NCBI GenBank assembly: GCA_023159155.1
Contig: JAJNNX010000015.1
Coordinates: 927,557-991,556 of the forward strand
Source of the DNA: Ustulina deusta
Taxonomy: Eukaryota > Ascomycota > Sordariomycetes > Xylariales > Xylariaceae
Reading direction: 5' to 3'
DNA: 64,000 bases
The notes beneath the pieces are model-generated. The model was given only the letters and a program-made list of their open reading frames with translations. It was not told the DNA's origin and searched no databases. Positions 1-15,500 of the stretch are shown in pieces. Position 1 is the first letter of the stretch. Each line of letters begins with the position of its first letter. A program made the translations under genes and the position numbers.

Positions 1-1323
1 TGGCTCGCAGAACATGGTAAAAGTTGCGACCATAAACGTCAATGGCGAAAATGTCGAAATTTTCGCTTCGTAACGTATCAAGTAGTTCACTTAGCCTAGA
101 ACCCTCTTGAAACCAAGAGCGATGCAGGACATGAAGAAGCGTTTGGCCAGCTGTATTAGAGTCGCGAATTGGCAGTCTTGGTTCACGTGGTGCTTGGGAG
201 ACAAGGTGACAGAAGAGGTCTTGAATCCCCTCCCTGGCGGCAAGATGATGAAATATGGTATTCCCGAAGATGTCTTTCTTCATGAGAGCTGGGTCAGATA
301 TGTGGCCAGATACATGACAATTGGCCCATACATTTGGTGCCAGGGAAACTTGGTCATCAACCTTGCACCAGCAAACACCGGCTGCATGTGCTGGTGATTC
401 GGCAGCACATTGCTGTCTGTGAGCAAACAAGTCGGCATTCAAGAAGTCACCAGGGACAGCATATGTTGCATTGAATGGGCCGTCCATACGGTCGGCAGGT
501 GAGTAAAACTCGGGGCCTTGGAACAGGCTAGGCGAGGCATCCAAGGTACGTTGAGATTCGAGGTTTTTGGGGAACGTGTATCGCTTTAAGACTTTGACGG
601 TACGCTTCGCCTTGCTGAGTGAAAGGAAGGAAAGCTTCTCTCTCAAAGCGCTAGTGATGCTAATGTCTGTCGACGTGGTGAGGCCGGTGTCTTGGCGAGT
701 CGAGCTGAGTCGACCGATGAGGCTCGGAATGAAACGCGACGAAGTGACATCATCGGGGGCGATTGTGAGGGTGTTAGTATTAGTGCCGGAGTAGGCGAAT
801 AAGGCGGAGTCTCGATGATGTAACTCCTCAATTGAAGAACTATATGAATGTGCAGTAATCCTGCCCCCAAGGGATCCGTCTTCCAGGAAGGTCCCCGGGA
901 CTATGCCGTGTTGAGAGGCGGCTCCATTGAGATCTTGAGAAGCTGTGTTTTGTCGGACCCGTCTACCGCGAAGGCTATTTCGAAGTCCACGGATGCGAGC
1001 CTTCTCTTCTTCGTCATCCTTGGGTCGAATCCATCTCGGGTCATTCCCTAATACACTGTTTTTCACTTTGTTGGCTGCATCTTTACTGTTGCAGGGACGG
1101 AGCGGTTAGAGGCGAGATCAATGGGCAATTAGAGAGAGGAGTGAGAGCAGACATACCCCGGCTTAAACTCGTCTTCCTCCAACAGTTCCAGGATTCTGGG
1201 CAAGGGCAGCGTCGTGAAAAGGTAGAGGCGGATGAGCCGCCGAGTGCGAGGTTCGGTCCAATCTTTCGGTCGACCACCTCTATTCGTCGATGTGCTTGCT
1301 GTTGGCGATGCGGAGTCCATCAT
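1..1323 (-). CDS. Clr5-domain protein with ankyrin repeats (3' end off the window)
   Basis: Two exons: 1323-1157 and 1075-1 (partial), with an 81-bp intron at 1076-1156 (GTATGT donor, CAG acceptor). The N-terminus has the Clr5 signature: RPKDWTEPR, a run of basic and hydrophobic residues (LIRLYLFTTLPLP), then ILELLEEDEFKP, crossing the intron into NDPRWIRPKDDEEK. Near the far end, DIFGNTIFHHLAARE and AGQTLLHVLH are ankyrin-type repeats, and before them lies a Cys/His-rich patch ending in CWCK that is common in this family. About 414 codons are visible and the C-terminus is missing. Clr5 domains occur in many fungal proteins, often with ankyrin or TPR repeats; the name comes from a fission-yeast silencing factor, and most members are uncharacterised. 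Start chosen at tandem Met codons 1323/1320. An in-frame Met at 1425 would add 34 residues, including a hydrophobic stretch, and is less likely. A nuclear regulatory role is inference. Confidence 0.88.
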
Positions 1324-3811
1324 GTCCCTTGCACTCTTCCACATGAGGCCGCCAGCAATGAGTAGCGTCAAGAGATAGAAATGGTCAACCGGGTGAGTCA
1401 GAAACCGAGCGACGCTGATTGTCAATCAAGGCTGTTGAACAATGGTGCAGTAGCATCTTACATAGGCTTGCCCGTGGACTGCGGGGTGAGAAAGGGTTTT
1501 GTAGCGATGACAACAGGAGGAGGGTGAGAAACATGGGCTGGCTGAGCTCGGTTGAGGGAGCCCCTGCGGAACCTGGCGGGGGAGGAAGAGCCTCTTCCAT
1601 CCCACTTCGCGCGGCACAGCGTTGCATGACAAGGGCTGGCAAGCGCTCTCGAACTGACCCGGGCCAGAATCAGGTCGCCCACGGGCCGCATATCGCACTG
1701 GCCGGCCATGTCACACCCAGGCTGTTCAGCCACACAGCAGTCCCTCGAAACAAGTATATGTAGGCGGTCCGATGGTGCGATACGTCACGGACAGTGAGCA
1801 GCCTTGTAGGGCAGAAAGCAGAAAATGTTGCAACAAACCTTTGTTTTCTTGGTGTGTATTCTCAACAGTTCGAGTTGTGGTATTTTTGACGAGAACCGGG
1901 TGCTTTTGTATTTAAAGAATTGCAGAAAGGCAGACGGGCCATGCTAGCTTAAGAAGTGGAACGCCTAGAGCTACCTACCATCTACCTAGGTAAACTTCCA
2001 ATCTGTTGCGCGCCTAGTTGTCGTCAACAAACATATCAAGCGACAGACGTAAAAAATAAAACAAAACAAAACAAGGCATTGTTGCTTCTCAAGTGTATTT
2101 TACTCAACCCGTAACCATACTTATTATTTTTTGGTTCTACCCCGGGTAACAGGGTCCAAACAGCCTCGCCAACTAACACAAGAGGTGGCTATGTTGCTAG
2201 TGTAGTGTGCATTGGGCGGCTGTGCACCACCTTAATGACCTTACACTAGGTAAGCACCTATTCCGTCCTGCCCTCCATCCCATCCATCTAGATAGTTTCT
2301 ACACTTTCATGTTGTTTTTCTTTTCGAATGCAAACCAGGCCGCCAGTTAGTTGCGTTAGGCAGCCGACCTTCCATGCCTCCGTCAATTTCCCCCGATTTG
2401 TAAGGCGACCAGAAGAGTCACACAGCGATGCCTATACAGTACTTGCTTCATCCCAGCGTGTATACGGTTCAAGTGCCGAGCCGGCCATCACCGTCTTTCT
2501 TACTAACACACTCAATTCTATAAGTCGGGTTACAAACATGTTTACATCATCCCATTCCACCCTGCGTAGCAATATACGCTCAATCTGTATGACTAGTTGG
2601 GGTTTACCCTCCCAATCAGGTATTGTTCAGGATCCCTCCAACACTAGTCGGGAGCTCCAGAAGAACAACGCATTTCCATTTCCTGACGCAACGCAACCTT
2701 CATCAGTGCCTTTGCTGCTGCTTCTTTCCTCCCTCCCCGCTCCCCCCCATCCAGTTCTCAATGGCTCTTGGTATCTTAGTGAGCAGGTAAGATGTACCAA
2801 CTTTCGGTGACGCCTAGTTCTTGATCATCTCCCCTGTTAGATAGGTAGTATGTACCATAGTTATGAATTACTTAATACCTGCGAGATGAAGATGTGTTGG
2901 CATTTTTCTACTTCTCGATTGGACACTCCTATAAATTATCAATTCAACATACTGCCGCGCCTCTTCCCGGGAGCATCGGCATACCCATTGGGCACCGGCA
3001 CGATGCTGGAGATACTGGCGATGTTGCACCGTCTTATGTCGATCCCATCATTTTGTGTTTGGTTCTAGATTTTCTCATTACCCCCAATTTTTTCCATGCC
3101 AGAACCGAAAATGAATGCGCGCTACGTTTAACGACGACATCGTGTATGTTGAACTTGACAGGTTTTTACGATTTCTTCTCCATCAGCCACCCCCATTTCA
3201 TTACCCTCAAGGTGGCTCAACCCCCAAAGACGAACGTTTTGAATTTCCATTTCATATCCAGATCTAGTCCTTCGGCCTAATTAGTTATCCTATACTCTAT
3301 ATGGCATTGTGGTTGATACACCGCAGTGGCGCGCATGGACTGCCATTTGTTTTCCGATTGAACACCCTACTCACACCCTACAGAGTTTTCGAGCGCCTTT
3401 CATATCATGGGTGCAAGCAACGTAGAACATATGACTCTTTTTCTACTTCCACCCTAAAAGGATGCTTGACGTGGCAGTTCGCGTCCGTTCCCTGATGGTG
3501 TTCTGGATCGCAAGATATTTCTATATAATCAGGCATCAACTTCCTCTAGCATCTAGTTGCTTTCACTATTACCTTCATCACCTCCCACCGTGCTTCAACA
3601 CAGGCCTGCTTTCATCTAGTCGACAGCTTTGAACATCTTCCATCTCCCATAAAAAGACAATTCCCAGTCTCCCTTCTGCATTCAATTACAATTGCCAACT
3701 CGTCAGAACAAATTCCAATTTGCATCGCATTGCTATTGCTATATCTCCCCTGTACCCGAGAGAAGTCCAGTCATCTCTACCGACTCGCCATCAAGTCAAT
3801 CATCCGCTATC
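1324..3811. other. Intergenic region, no supported gene
   Basis: Several short overlapping open frames on both strands show no recognisable family, no consistent splice pattern and composition typical of non-coding DNA. CCTAGG-type palindromic motifs occur near 1985 and 2250. The right end, about 3520-3811, looks like the promoter and pyrimidine-rich 5' leader of the small gene that follows, with a TATA-like element (CTATATAATC) near 3521. Confidence 0.5.
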
Positions 3812-4093
3812 ATGCCGCGCAACAGCCATACCTCGGGGTTAGTCACATGCAACCTGGATTAGTGTTATCATGCTAACGGGCCCAGTTCCTCCACTAGGCC
3901 CGGCACGTCCTCGCACTCTTCTTCCTCAGAATACGATCGCTTGAGGGAGTACAGGACATCGCACTCCACTGGTCGATCAGATCCCACCGAACGGTTCTTC
4001 GTTACGGGGAAATCGACCCGCTCGGAGGATTCAATGGCCCGGAAGATGAAACAATGGGACGACAAATGGACCGAAGCCTCACGCCGACGTTGA
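3812..4093 (+). CDS. Small Ser/Arg-rich protein, 77 aa, function unknown
   Basis: Exon 1 is 3812-3837 and exon 2 is 3886-4093. The 48-bp intron has donor GTTAGT, branch sequence TGCTAAC and acceptor CCCAG. Joining preserves frame and gives 77 residues beginning MPRNSHTSG. The N-terminal half is rich in Ser, Thr and Arg; then comes TERFFVTGKSTR; the C-terminal end is charged and Trp-containing (MKQWDDKWTEASRRR) and probably helical. No domain is recognised. Support comes from the textbook intron, a TATA-like element about 290 bp upstream and a CT-rich leader. No signal peptide or membrane segment is seen, so it is probably cytosolic or nuclear and may be phosphorylated on the Ser-rich part (inference). 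It stands alone in a long intergenic region. Confidence 0.68.
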
Positions 4094-5681
4094 CAAACTG
4101 GAGGGGTTTGTTCATTGGCCTAGCCAATGCCAATGGATTTGTTTGGTCATGTACAATTAAGCTGTATTATATTAGAATGTGATTGGCCCGGGGAACATGG
4201 TCAGGGGGATGGATGCAGGATAGATCCAACGGCACTTTTGTTTCTTCTTTCGGCGATCGGGTTGTCGGCATACGCCCACCGGAATCTGGGGCGATCCTGT
4301 ACTTTTCTTGGACACTTCACGGAATAGATATCTCTATGGTGACTCACGGTTTCTCTCATGGGACTCAGATAGCATGCAAGGTGACCCGCTTCTCCGACCG
4401 AACTGTTTCCTCCTCTCGTAAACTACCTATCCAGACTAGATTGTCCGGGATCTTGCAGGCGGCGCAAGCCATGACTCGACGGGCCAAGTGTTTCTAGACG
4501 TCTCCGGATCTTGAATCGTCGGCGCATCCCGCCGTCCCCCCCATCCCCGTCCTATTCTCATGACAAATTACTCTATTCTAGATACCTCCGAATGCCTAAT
4601 CGTACCAATGGCCGTGCATTGACATCATGAAGGTAAAATGGTATCACATGAACTACACATGCATGCTGAGCAGACAATACTAACCAATTGGTATACGCGT
4701 CTAGAGCACTTCCGTAGTCTGTCTCAATCAGCGCGTGTCCATTTCCTGCATATGCATAAGCAACTAAAGACGGGACATATACGGATCTGAGTAGCAGCCA
4801 TATTGGGGAATAAGAACAAGAGTAAGAATCACTTACGCAACTTAGCACGTAATCAAGCCCGTGTTGATTCCCCGCTGTTGAGGCCGAATCGCAGCTCATC
4901 TGATATCTGAGAACCCGGGAATAAGTTAGAGCCGCAATATACGGCGTATTCCCCTGTGCGTTTACGTTGGTAGTACAGCAGCCGTGATCCAATCTCACAA
5001 TACCCACCCGTTTATTTTATCCTGCAGCCCTATGTGCGCAATATACCGGCGCTCCGTCATTCCGACTAGAAGATGCGATCTTGATGTTCGGACACTTGCT
5101 TTATACCGACTATGAACTATGCGCCGACTTGTCGGGTTTAAATGAGAGTCGCATTTGCCGTAGATATTGCACGGGTATACGTATACCGATGAAATCGCCG
5201 GAAAGTTAGGTATTAATACGTGCACGGCGCTATCGCCTTAGTCGTGAAGCATAGTAGAGATCGGTTGTCTGACTACGTGGACATGTGCTCTAGGTTTCTT
5301 AGAATGCATCCTGCCGTGAGCCTTGTCCAATTGGGAGTTTGCACAGTTGAAATATTTGAGAAATTTTTATTTTTATTATTATTTTTTAAATAGGGGAGTA
5401 ATGAACATGAGTAGGTGTCTCCGTACGAGGCATAGTTGCCACCATTTGCCTCAGATGATACCTCGTTCCCTCTGAGCTAGAAAGCTCCTGATAATACATG
5501 TGGCATGGATTAAGAACACTGATCCTAACGCTCCGCAAACTCAGAAGTTGCCAGTGGCTTGTTCCAAGAACAGTATCTGACACAAACTCTTTCTTCGTAA
5601 CCCCTCGGCAAACCAAAAAGTATCATACGAAACACCAATCATGTCTAAGGGTGTAGCGGCTTCACTGTTGGCTCATCATCA
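4094..5681. other. Intergenic region, no supported gene
   Basis: Minus-strand open frames at 4573-5007 and 4995-5225 have no recognisable motif and look random (tyrosine- and cysteine-rich translation of AT-balanced DNA). An AT-rich run lies at about 5345-5395. The right end serves as the 3' flank of the frataxin gene. Confidence 0.5.
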
Positions 5682-6348
5682 CTACGGTTGGCCGCTCGCA
5701 ATAGCCTCGATATTGACCCCTGTCTCCTCAAGTAGGAGGCTAGACAGTGATGAGCCATCCCTAAGGTAAATCCAGTCGCCCGTAGCTGTGTCCTGTTTCT
5801 GGTCCTGACCCTCACTAATGATCACCCAATCGTAGCGCTTTGGACCGGAACTGGGCGATGATAGCCAAATCTGTCTGTTCGGCGGTTGCTTATTGATCAC
5901 GTACGTACCGATGTCGTCGATGGTGAGATTCATAACCCCTGACTACAATATGAATTCGGTCAGCAGAGCTGGTAAGCGTGGCAGCCGAGAGCGATGGGAA
6001 AAAAGTGCCACGGGATTGGGGACAACATACACTGTACTCAACGTCGATGTCCGTTCGCTTGTCTTGCATCTTCTCGTATTCCGCAAGAAGATTCTCGATA
6101 TACTCGTCGGCGAGCTTGTGGAATTCTTCATCGGTGATATTGGCAGGTCGAGCGGTCTTGAGTTCATTCGAGCTCAGCGGCTTGGTCAGATGTTGACTAG
6201 TAGAGAACGGGCTTCGGAGAGTTGACCGAGCGTTGAGGACTTGTGATCTCGAGAATGCGAGTTGTCTGATGCCAGAAGAAGCGGCGCTGCGTATTGCAAT
6301 ACCACGCACTGCCATTCTGGCCAGGCGTCCGATGCTGGTGCGGGCCAT
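5682..6348 (-). CDS. YFH1: Frataxin, mitochondrial iron-sulfur assembly protein
   Basis: Exon 1 is 6348-6031 and exon 2 is 5942-5682. The 88-bp intron (5943-6030; GTATGT donor, TAG acceptor) is phase 0, giving 192 aa. The first ~55 residues are Arg/Ser/Ala-rich with almost no acid, typical of a mitochondrial presequence. The frataxin domain starts at [14 protein letters not shown] (acidic helix 1, from about residue 71), continues through DIDVEYSSGVMNL at the splice join, and has the sheet signatures [17 protein letters not shown] and GPKRYDW, ending in a helix with LSSLLLEE. Frataxin binds iron and stimulates the cysteine desulfurase complex during Fe-S cluster synthesis in the matrix. An upstream in-frame Met at 6456 would put non-presequence residues first, so 6348 is preferred. 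The key acidic ridge and Trp are present and nothing looks damaged. Confidence 0.96.
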
Positions 6349-8923
6349 GAGAGATAGCGATTGAGAAATTGGAAAAGGTTTGTACTTGGTTGGATGGGTG
6401 TGCCAAGCGCAATGAGAAGTAAGAGGAGAGAGCTTTGAAGGCTCTCCAGCTTGCAACTAGTGCATGCCTAAGAGCACATGAAGTTGGGTCGAGAAGTCCG
6501 AGTTGGTCAACCACGAGACAAGAGTTGCGAGGGCAGATGAAGCTACCCAAGCTATCTACTGCCGTGGGTATCCTTCTGCAGGGATAGGTAGTACCTAAAT
6601 GTTACTCACTGAGGTCACCCCACATCCCATGATGTAGACGGCACTTCCCAGTATCACGTTAATACTGGTTTAAAACATAATTACATAAGCAGAGATTTAC
6701 AGCCACATTGCCCAGGTGGACCCTACCTACCTACCTACCTACCTAGGTAGGTACCTACATGTACCTAACCTAGCCGGGGCTTGATTTTGCGTAGAAACTT
6801 ATACCTACCGAGGAAATGCTGTCCAATGCTACTAATTGCACTCTAATTGCCTGTACAGACTATAACTGCAATTAAACTTTGTAATAAGCCTGGTAATAAT
6901 TTTGGCTGCTAGTAACTCTCTTGGCTGCTAGCAATAATTTTGTCCTTTGGGAATTCTAGTTACCTGTGCAGCCTATACCTAATTATAAAGGTCGCATTTT
7001 CTGATTATATAGTTGCGATTGCCTCGCTAGGCAACCTATAAAAGTCGATTCCGACGCGAATTGTCTCGGGCTGGTTAGCCCAAGACCCCCTGGTACCTAG
7101 GTAATAAATACCTACATTTACCTAGGCTTACACGACGCTCCCGAGATCGCTAGGCTCCCCCCAACCCGCGTATGTAGGTACAATGTATACCAATGTGGTG
7201 CAGCAACGATAACCATCCTACTGGGTCTGTACCGGTTCTGTATCGGGTTAAGTCCAGTCTTTCAGCTTTCACTAAGGGAATCCACTTACCCGAACAAGTT
7301 TACCGATGGTTGAGTGATCAAGTAGGCAGAAGAAAAGCCTTACCCATCGAGTGAGAGAAGGGGTACATTGATTCTCCTATAACTATGAAATCCCGAAGAT
7401 CACAGTGTAAGATCGTAAACCGGACAAGGACCCAGGATCTCGCTGGCCATACTTCTCCTTCAAACACCGGACACAGAAAGTGACGGAATTACGGAGCTTA
7501 TGAGTGGCTCGTCTTTGGCTACGGAAGACTACGGGGGCGCCCATTTGATGGGGAAAGGCTATGAGCCGGCCGGGTAGGCTAAGTCTGGCACAAGACTCCA
7601 TCGATGTAGTGGACATTCCGTGTCATGAGGGGCAGGTCCTGAGCCATTGATCCATTCTCGCTTGCCCCAGAGGAAATAACAGTATGGGGAAAGCGTCTGG
7701 GCTCTTCCGAGATGCTAAAAGCCGAGCTTCTATCGGGTAGAATCGTGAATGGTAGCCGCATCAAAATCCGATGAGCCGCAGTAGATTCCGGTCGTTTTCG
7801 TAGTCTGGGGTAATAGGGCTATCCCCGGCTCCAGTGGCGTGACTTTGAGGATACTTCATGTGAGAACTCACCTAACACCCATTTGAACTCCTCAAGCCGC
7901 CCAAGAGCGTGTGAAGATGTTTGATTTTGAGATGACGGTTTTTGAGCGATTTTTCTCTCAGCAAACTTTGAGAAACATCTCACTATGGAGATTACTAATA
8001 CTGATAAGTAACAATTGGAGATCCGACGAGCCGGTCTTCGGCGGAACGTAAGAATGCCTACAATAAAACACTGTATAGGCTCAGTGCTGGAGTTAGTTGT
8101 ACCCTTAAATATACCTTCAACCTACATACCAGAATGTCCGAAGTCTGACTGTACAGTGCCGTGGCTATGGTCAAGGGGACGTGCCCATATTGTAAGTCCT
8201 AAGTAGTCGCCAAATGCCTCGCGTTACTTGCTGTATTTACTTTGATCTTTAAAAACTGGGTAAGGAGAGTTATTTACACACAAATAGAGCAATCACTGGG
8301 CAACGAGAACAAAACAATGAACCCAGATACACTGCCCACTTTGTTCTGTTTGGCAAGGTATCAAATATGTTGAGGGCTACATCCAGAAAAGATCTCGATG
8401 CATTACATAGAAGTAGGATCCCAATGTACCACAGAAGTACCGACCCATCTCAATGTACAATGACGAGCTGGGGGAATTCATAGCTCTGTCCATGGAGGGG
8501 CAATGATGTGCGCCAGGATTCAGCGAGGACGGATATACCCCACCCCCTCACGCCGCGTTCTGGTGAATTATACAAGTAAATTCTGGATTCCAGCAGAGCT
8601 AATGCCGAAATGGGCTTAATGCAGTACCATATCGGTATAGCTCACCTTTTCACAGGAGCAATAGCGTGCCAGTAGCGGATTATGTCGCTCATATCGCCAA
8701 TTACCCCTCCAACAAGCCAACTGCTGTTCCTCGTACCACGTCGCCCAGAGACTGAGCACCGTGTGTCGCTGCTCTAGATCTCCCTCTGACGGGTATTTAT
8801 TCTGTTCAACCTCCTCTCCTCCTTAAATCTCTCACTTCGTTTCTCCATCTCTTCAAACAAACAAAACCAAGCCAATCCACACCTCTGCGCTTAGTTCTGA
8901 AGATACCTTCCCGCCAAATCAAT
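6349..8923. other. Intergenic region; right part is the GAPDH promoter
   Basis: No gene is supported. Frames at 7383-7764 (-) and 8015-8206 (+) match nothing. The segment at about 6715-6770 is a dense run of TACC/TAGG palindromes, and similar motifs recur at about 7090-7130. The last ~200 bp before 8924 hold a TATA-like GGGTATTTATTC near 8790 and a pyrimidine-rich leader, as expected for a strong glycolytic promoter. Confidence 0.5.
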
Positions 8924-9271
8924 GTAAGAGCTTCCCCAACAACTGTTCTCCTTATGACCCCGCGTTGCAGACAAACACAGTTGGTTTCCCCTCCGAAGCT
9001 CACATTGCGTGGGCCTGAATGGTTCTCGAGCGAGGCAAAAAGCGGCTACAGGGCTTTTTTTACTTCCCGACTGAACCAGCCCCTCCCCAGCATTTGGTTT
9101 TGGCTATTGCAAACTAGTCGCGTTCCCTCGACTCAGTCGTTTGCCCCGCCCAAGCCTGCCTTTAAACAGCTTCCTCTGCCTTTCTCTGCCCGTCCTGTTC
9201 CCTTCCGTTCGCCCTTCCACGTCCCTCTTAGGAGCACTTGTCCCACTAACATCGGTTTCTCTTCCCTCCAG
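8924..9271 (+). other. Probable 5'-UTR intron of the GAPDH gene
   Basis: GTAAGA at 8924 is a good donor. CACTAAC near 9244-9250 is a good branch point and CCCTCCAG ending at 9271 is a good acceptor. The acceptor lies 15 bp before the GAPDH start codon and is preceded by a long C/T-rich tract. Introns in the untranslated leader are known in other filamentous fungal gpd genes and can raise expression. The 348-bp length is long for this genome's introns, so this is a prediction from sequence signals only. Confidence 0.55.
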
Positions 9272-9277
9272 ACCTAA

Positions 9278-10370
<1,093 letters not shown>

Positions 10371-11032
10371 CTTCCCAAACTCTAATGGACTGAAAGAGGA
10401 AACCTATCTATCCCTCGTGTGGCCGTGCCTTGGAGATCTTTCATCAGTGCGCTACCTTTATAGAGAAAAACTACTAAATTTGGTCATCAGGACCACCAGG
10501 CCTTATTGTGGATTATGAGGCTTTGAGAAACGTAAAAGACTTGTCAATATGAATTGATGATAATGAAATAGAACAAGCATGCTCCTCATCCCATGCCTTC
10601 CGTTGTGCAATCATGACGTGACAAGATCGCCCTGGCTCTGCTCGTATACCAGGCGAAATGCTTTTCCCATTGTTTGCGACGACATCGCCCCGGCCGAGTG
10701 CGTGGCTGGGGAAATACTACTCCCACCACGTTGTATAATTGTGATGAAAAAGGATACCCAGAAGTCGAAATTAATGGTATAGTCATTTTCCCTACAGTTC
10801 TCTACTATAAGTACATGCCCGGGTCTTTCTATTCGTGGTATGCCGACTCATTCCGGGCGGTGCCGTCGCACTGAGCAAGAAACGAGGCGCTTCTTGGCCG
10901 ATTATTCTTTTGATATCCATCAAACGCCAGTACGAAAAAACTCAACGCCGTGATCCCACACCCTTTTCATTCTCCTCTTTGGCATACTGCATACTTGGTT
11001 CACTTGGCATCATATCCAACGCCGAGTCGGTT
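10371..11032. terminator. Convergent 3' flanks of GAPDH and RUVBL2
   Basis: This 662-bp segment separates two genes that point at each other and must hold both polyadenylation regions. An AATGAAATAG stretch after 10560 is AT-rich and suitable for GAPDH 3' processing. No separate gene is supported. Confidence 0.5.
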
Positions 11033-12586
<1,554 letters not shown>

Positions 12587-15500
12587 CTCGACGGATTGTC
12601 GCAAACAATTCAATGGTAGGGATCTTGGAATACAGTAATTAAGGTATATCGCTCTCTGAAATTTTGTTTGTGGAGGTTAGATGCGATTGAAGATCTTGGA
12701 CGAAGATGCAGAAACACGAAAATTATTGCTTGGCCTTGTTGCACCGAGTTATGACTAGGTACTTAGGTAGGTACAGATAGGTATGCTTGTTCAGATCGCG
12801 ACGAAATGTGGCGTTTTCGGAGACGGAGACCTTGGCTGATATATGTGGCTGTGTAATTAGCGCGAGGAGAGGTCCCTAAGAGACAATCTCTAGGACTGTC
12901 ATGCATTCATTTTTTTAAAACAATATTTCTTATTACAGACAAGCACAAAGGTAGTCTTGTATATAAAACTGAATTCATTTTTAAAAATTGAAAATGGTAA
13001 CAAAAAATAGAAACAATCACAGCTATTTCAAGACTGTTACCAGCTATTCGAGACTATGTTGCCTGTACCTATAGCCTATATAACCTCGCTATATGGACCC
13101 CTCCTCCCAACTACAAATGCAACTACTATGTACCTTTAACCACCACTTACACCTACCCCTCGCAACTATTTACAACCATTTACAACTGCTATATTTCTAT
13201 AGAAATAAAAGATTTATATTATTTAATTGTAGCACTTACTCCTTAGGAGTGACTAATCTATAGTGTAACTATATTAACTAGAAACTATAAGTCGATTTAT
13301 TGCTTGAACCTAGCTATAACTATAGTTATATTGTAATATTATAATAAAAAACTTACTAAGGTCTATAGGTAGAAAAAAAACCCCCCAAATAACTATTTTT
13401 TGTAAGTTATTCTATATATAATTTGGTAGCTTTTTTGAATCGGAGACTATGTTGTGGGCCTGACTGTGTGTAAGCTAAGGTGTTCAAAAGATATTATATT
13501 TCTGAGGCCATTTTGAAAGTCTGTAAACATCTTGGAGATCGTCTCCTAGGACCCCCCTCGCACTAATGTAACCTAGGTATGTAGTTGTGGCTGTAATAGA
13601 GAAGATGTTTGACAATCCCACGTTGTATACTGAGGTACAGTCTTGGGAGCGCTAGATAGCATCAATCATGGTGCCGATATTCTGCATTATATTGTCTGGT
13701 AGTTAGGTAAACATTAGAAAATATGGTAATTACCTCTAAGTACCAAGATGGATCTATCTTGCATAAGCAGTTATGTGGACATGGCAACAAGTTGGTTTGG
13801 CGACCACCTGGGCAGACAAGTTGTTAGGTACCTAGGTCAGTAGTGGAACTCGACAAGTCATGTCTTCCCACCCCGACCCTACAAATCATATATAACTCGA
13901 CTTCATTAAGTGCAACAGTGATGCAGCATCGATGCACTCGTCGAATGTGATAGATGATGTACGACAAGCTTCGAGATATACTACACATAGCCCACATAGC
14001 GCTGCACACTCCAGCCATGCCAAGTAACCTTCTACCAGCACCCTCCATCCATGTGAGGAAGATGACCGTGACCACAAGAAAAGCAAATACGAGAGGAAAT
14101 GTTTTCTTCTCCAAGCCGCACTGGTCTTGACTGCTTGGAAGTAGGCAATACATATGTTGCTTTCTCCGCTTTCTTTCCTTTCTCCTTGGCTGTAGGACTT
14201 GACAACATGATGAAATTCTGACGCAGAAACGGAGTATACAGTAGAATCGAACCAGTGCATCCAATAGGAACAGCTGAACAAAGATCTGGTGCTTGTATTG
14301 ACCCTGGTCTAAGTTCTATTTTATGTACAAAGGCAAGAAACCAAGAGTAGGTAGGTACTTCCTCCAAAGGAACCCCTCTATAGCGTTGACATGCTCTCAG
14401 TGTTGTTCCTTAAATGGAACCTCAATCGACATATGGGCCTGTCCCTATATCTCCGTCAGAAATTTTATCACCTTTTCTTCCCCTCCTTCTCCTCCTCCCT
14501 GATCTGTATACCTAGACCTACGTGGTACTTGTGCCTGTACTTACCCTTTTATCCCGCTAATTCTTTTTTTCTAAGAGCGTAACACTGTAAATTTCGCACT
14601 GTATTTGGCATCATTGCGTCTGAGACCTTCATGGCTTCGAATCTCCAGGTGGTCTGTAGTTCCTAGGCTTGAATGTTTCACGCTTATTTTCCCTTTTGTG
14701 TTGACTAAACAGGTTAGGATGACATAGACTAGGTACTGACACCCAAAAATAAATATTGGCGGCTTACCTATCTTTGGAAGCAGGTACCCCGGGTAGCCAC
14801 ATAGAAAGGAGCAGATGGATTAGATAATTGCCTACTTAGTAGGTACTGGCCGGAATATATTTTCATGGGACGCCACCTGGCAGCGTTCCAAGATATGCGG
14901 AGGTTGTGCACCAACAACAACTATGTTGCATACATGATGTATGTATGGAGGGAGGTATTGCACCAGACTTCATTGCTGCGTACGCAGGCGCAGGACTAGG
15001 AGTAATAACCACTTGATCGCGCCTTATCATCAAGATACATACCTATTTAGTATACCGCTCGACATGCACTAGACAGGTATTAGTATCTGCATCCTGTTGC
15101 AGGATTTGGTCGGTAACCATACAATCCAGCCAACTGGTCGTCTAATGTACCTTCTTGGAACCCCTGTCTCCAGGTGGTGCAGGTCTGGTTATCTATCTAT
15201 CTATATGTATCCATGTCCGAGATAGTCTGTTGACTCACCTCCACGTCTCCGGCTGGGCCCTCCACAATTTCCCAAAATTCAGCGTTTATTCAACCGTGTC
15301 AGACATGTGCAGGCAGGTACCTCAGGTTGGTGCAAACCAAAACACACAACAGTGCGGCTGGGTGTTGGGTGTTGTGTGCGTGGTGTGGGTTGATTGAAGT
15401 AGGTATGCAGTATAAAATAGATATATAAGTAGGTATTGGAAGCTGCCGCAGTCACACTACCTACCTAGTCTAGCTACAGTAACCTTAAGCAGGTAGGTAG

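Noticed and set aside
2328..2810. 160-codon plus-strand frame
   Set aside because: No motif, no splice context, random-looking composition and isolated in non-coding DNA.
4573..5225. Two overlapping minus-strand frames (144 and 76 codons)
   Set aside because: Different frames, no recognisable domain and no intron that joins them sensibly.
14620..14660. tRNA B-box-like GCTTCGAATCT
   Set aside because: No matching A box or cloverleaf stems could be drawn around it.
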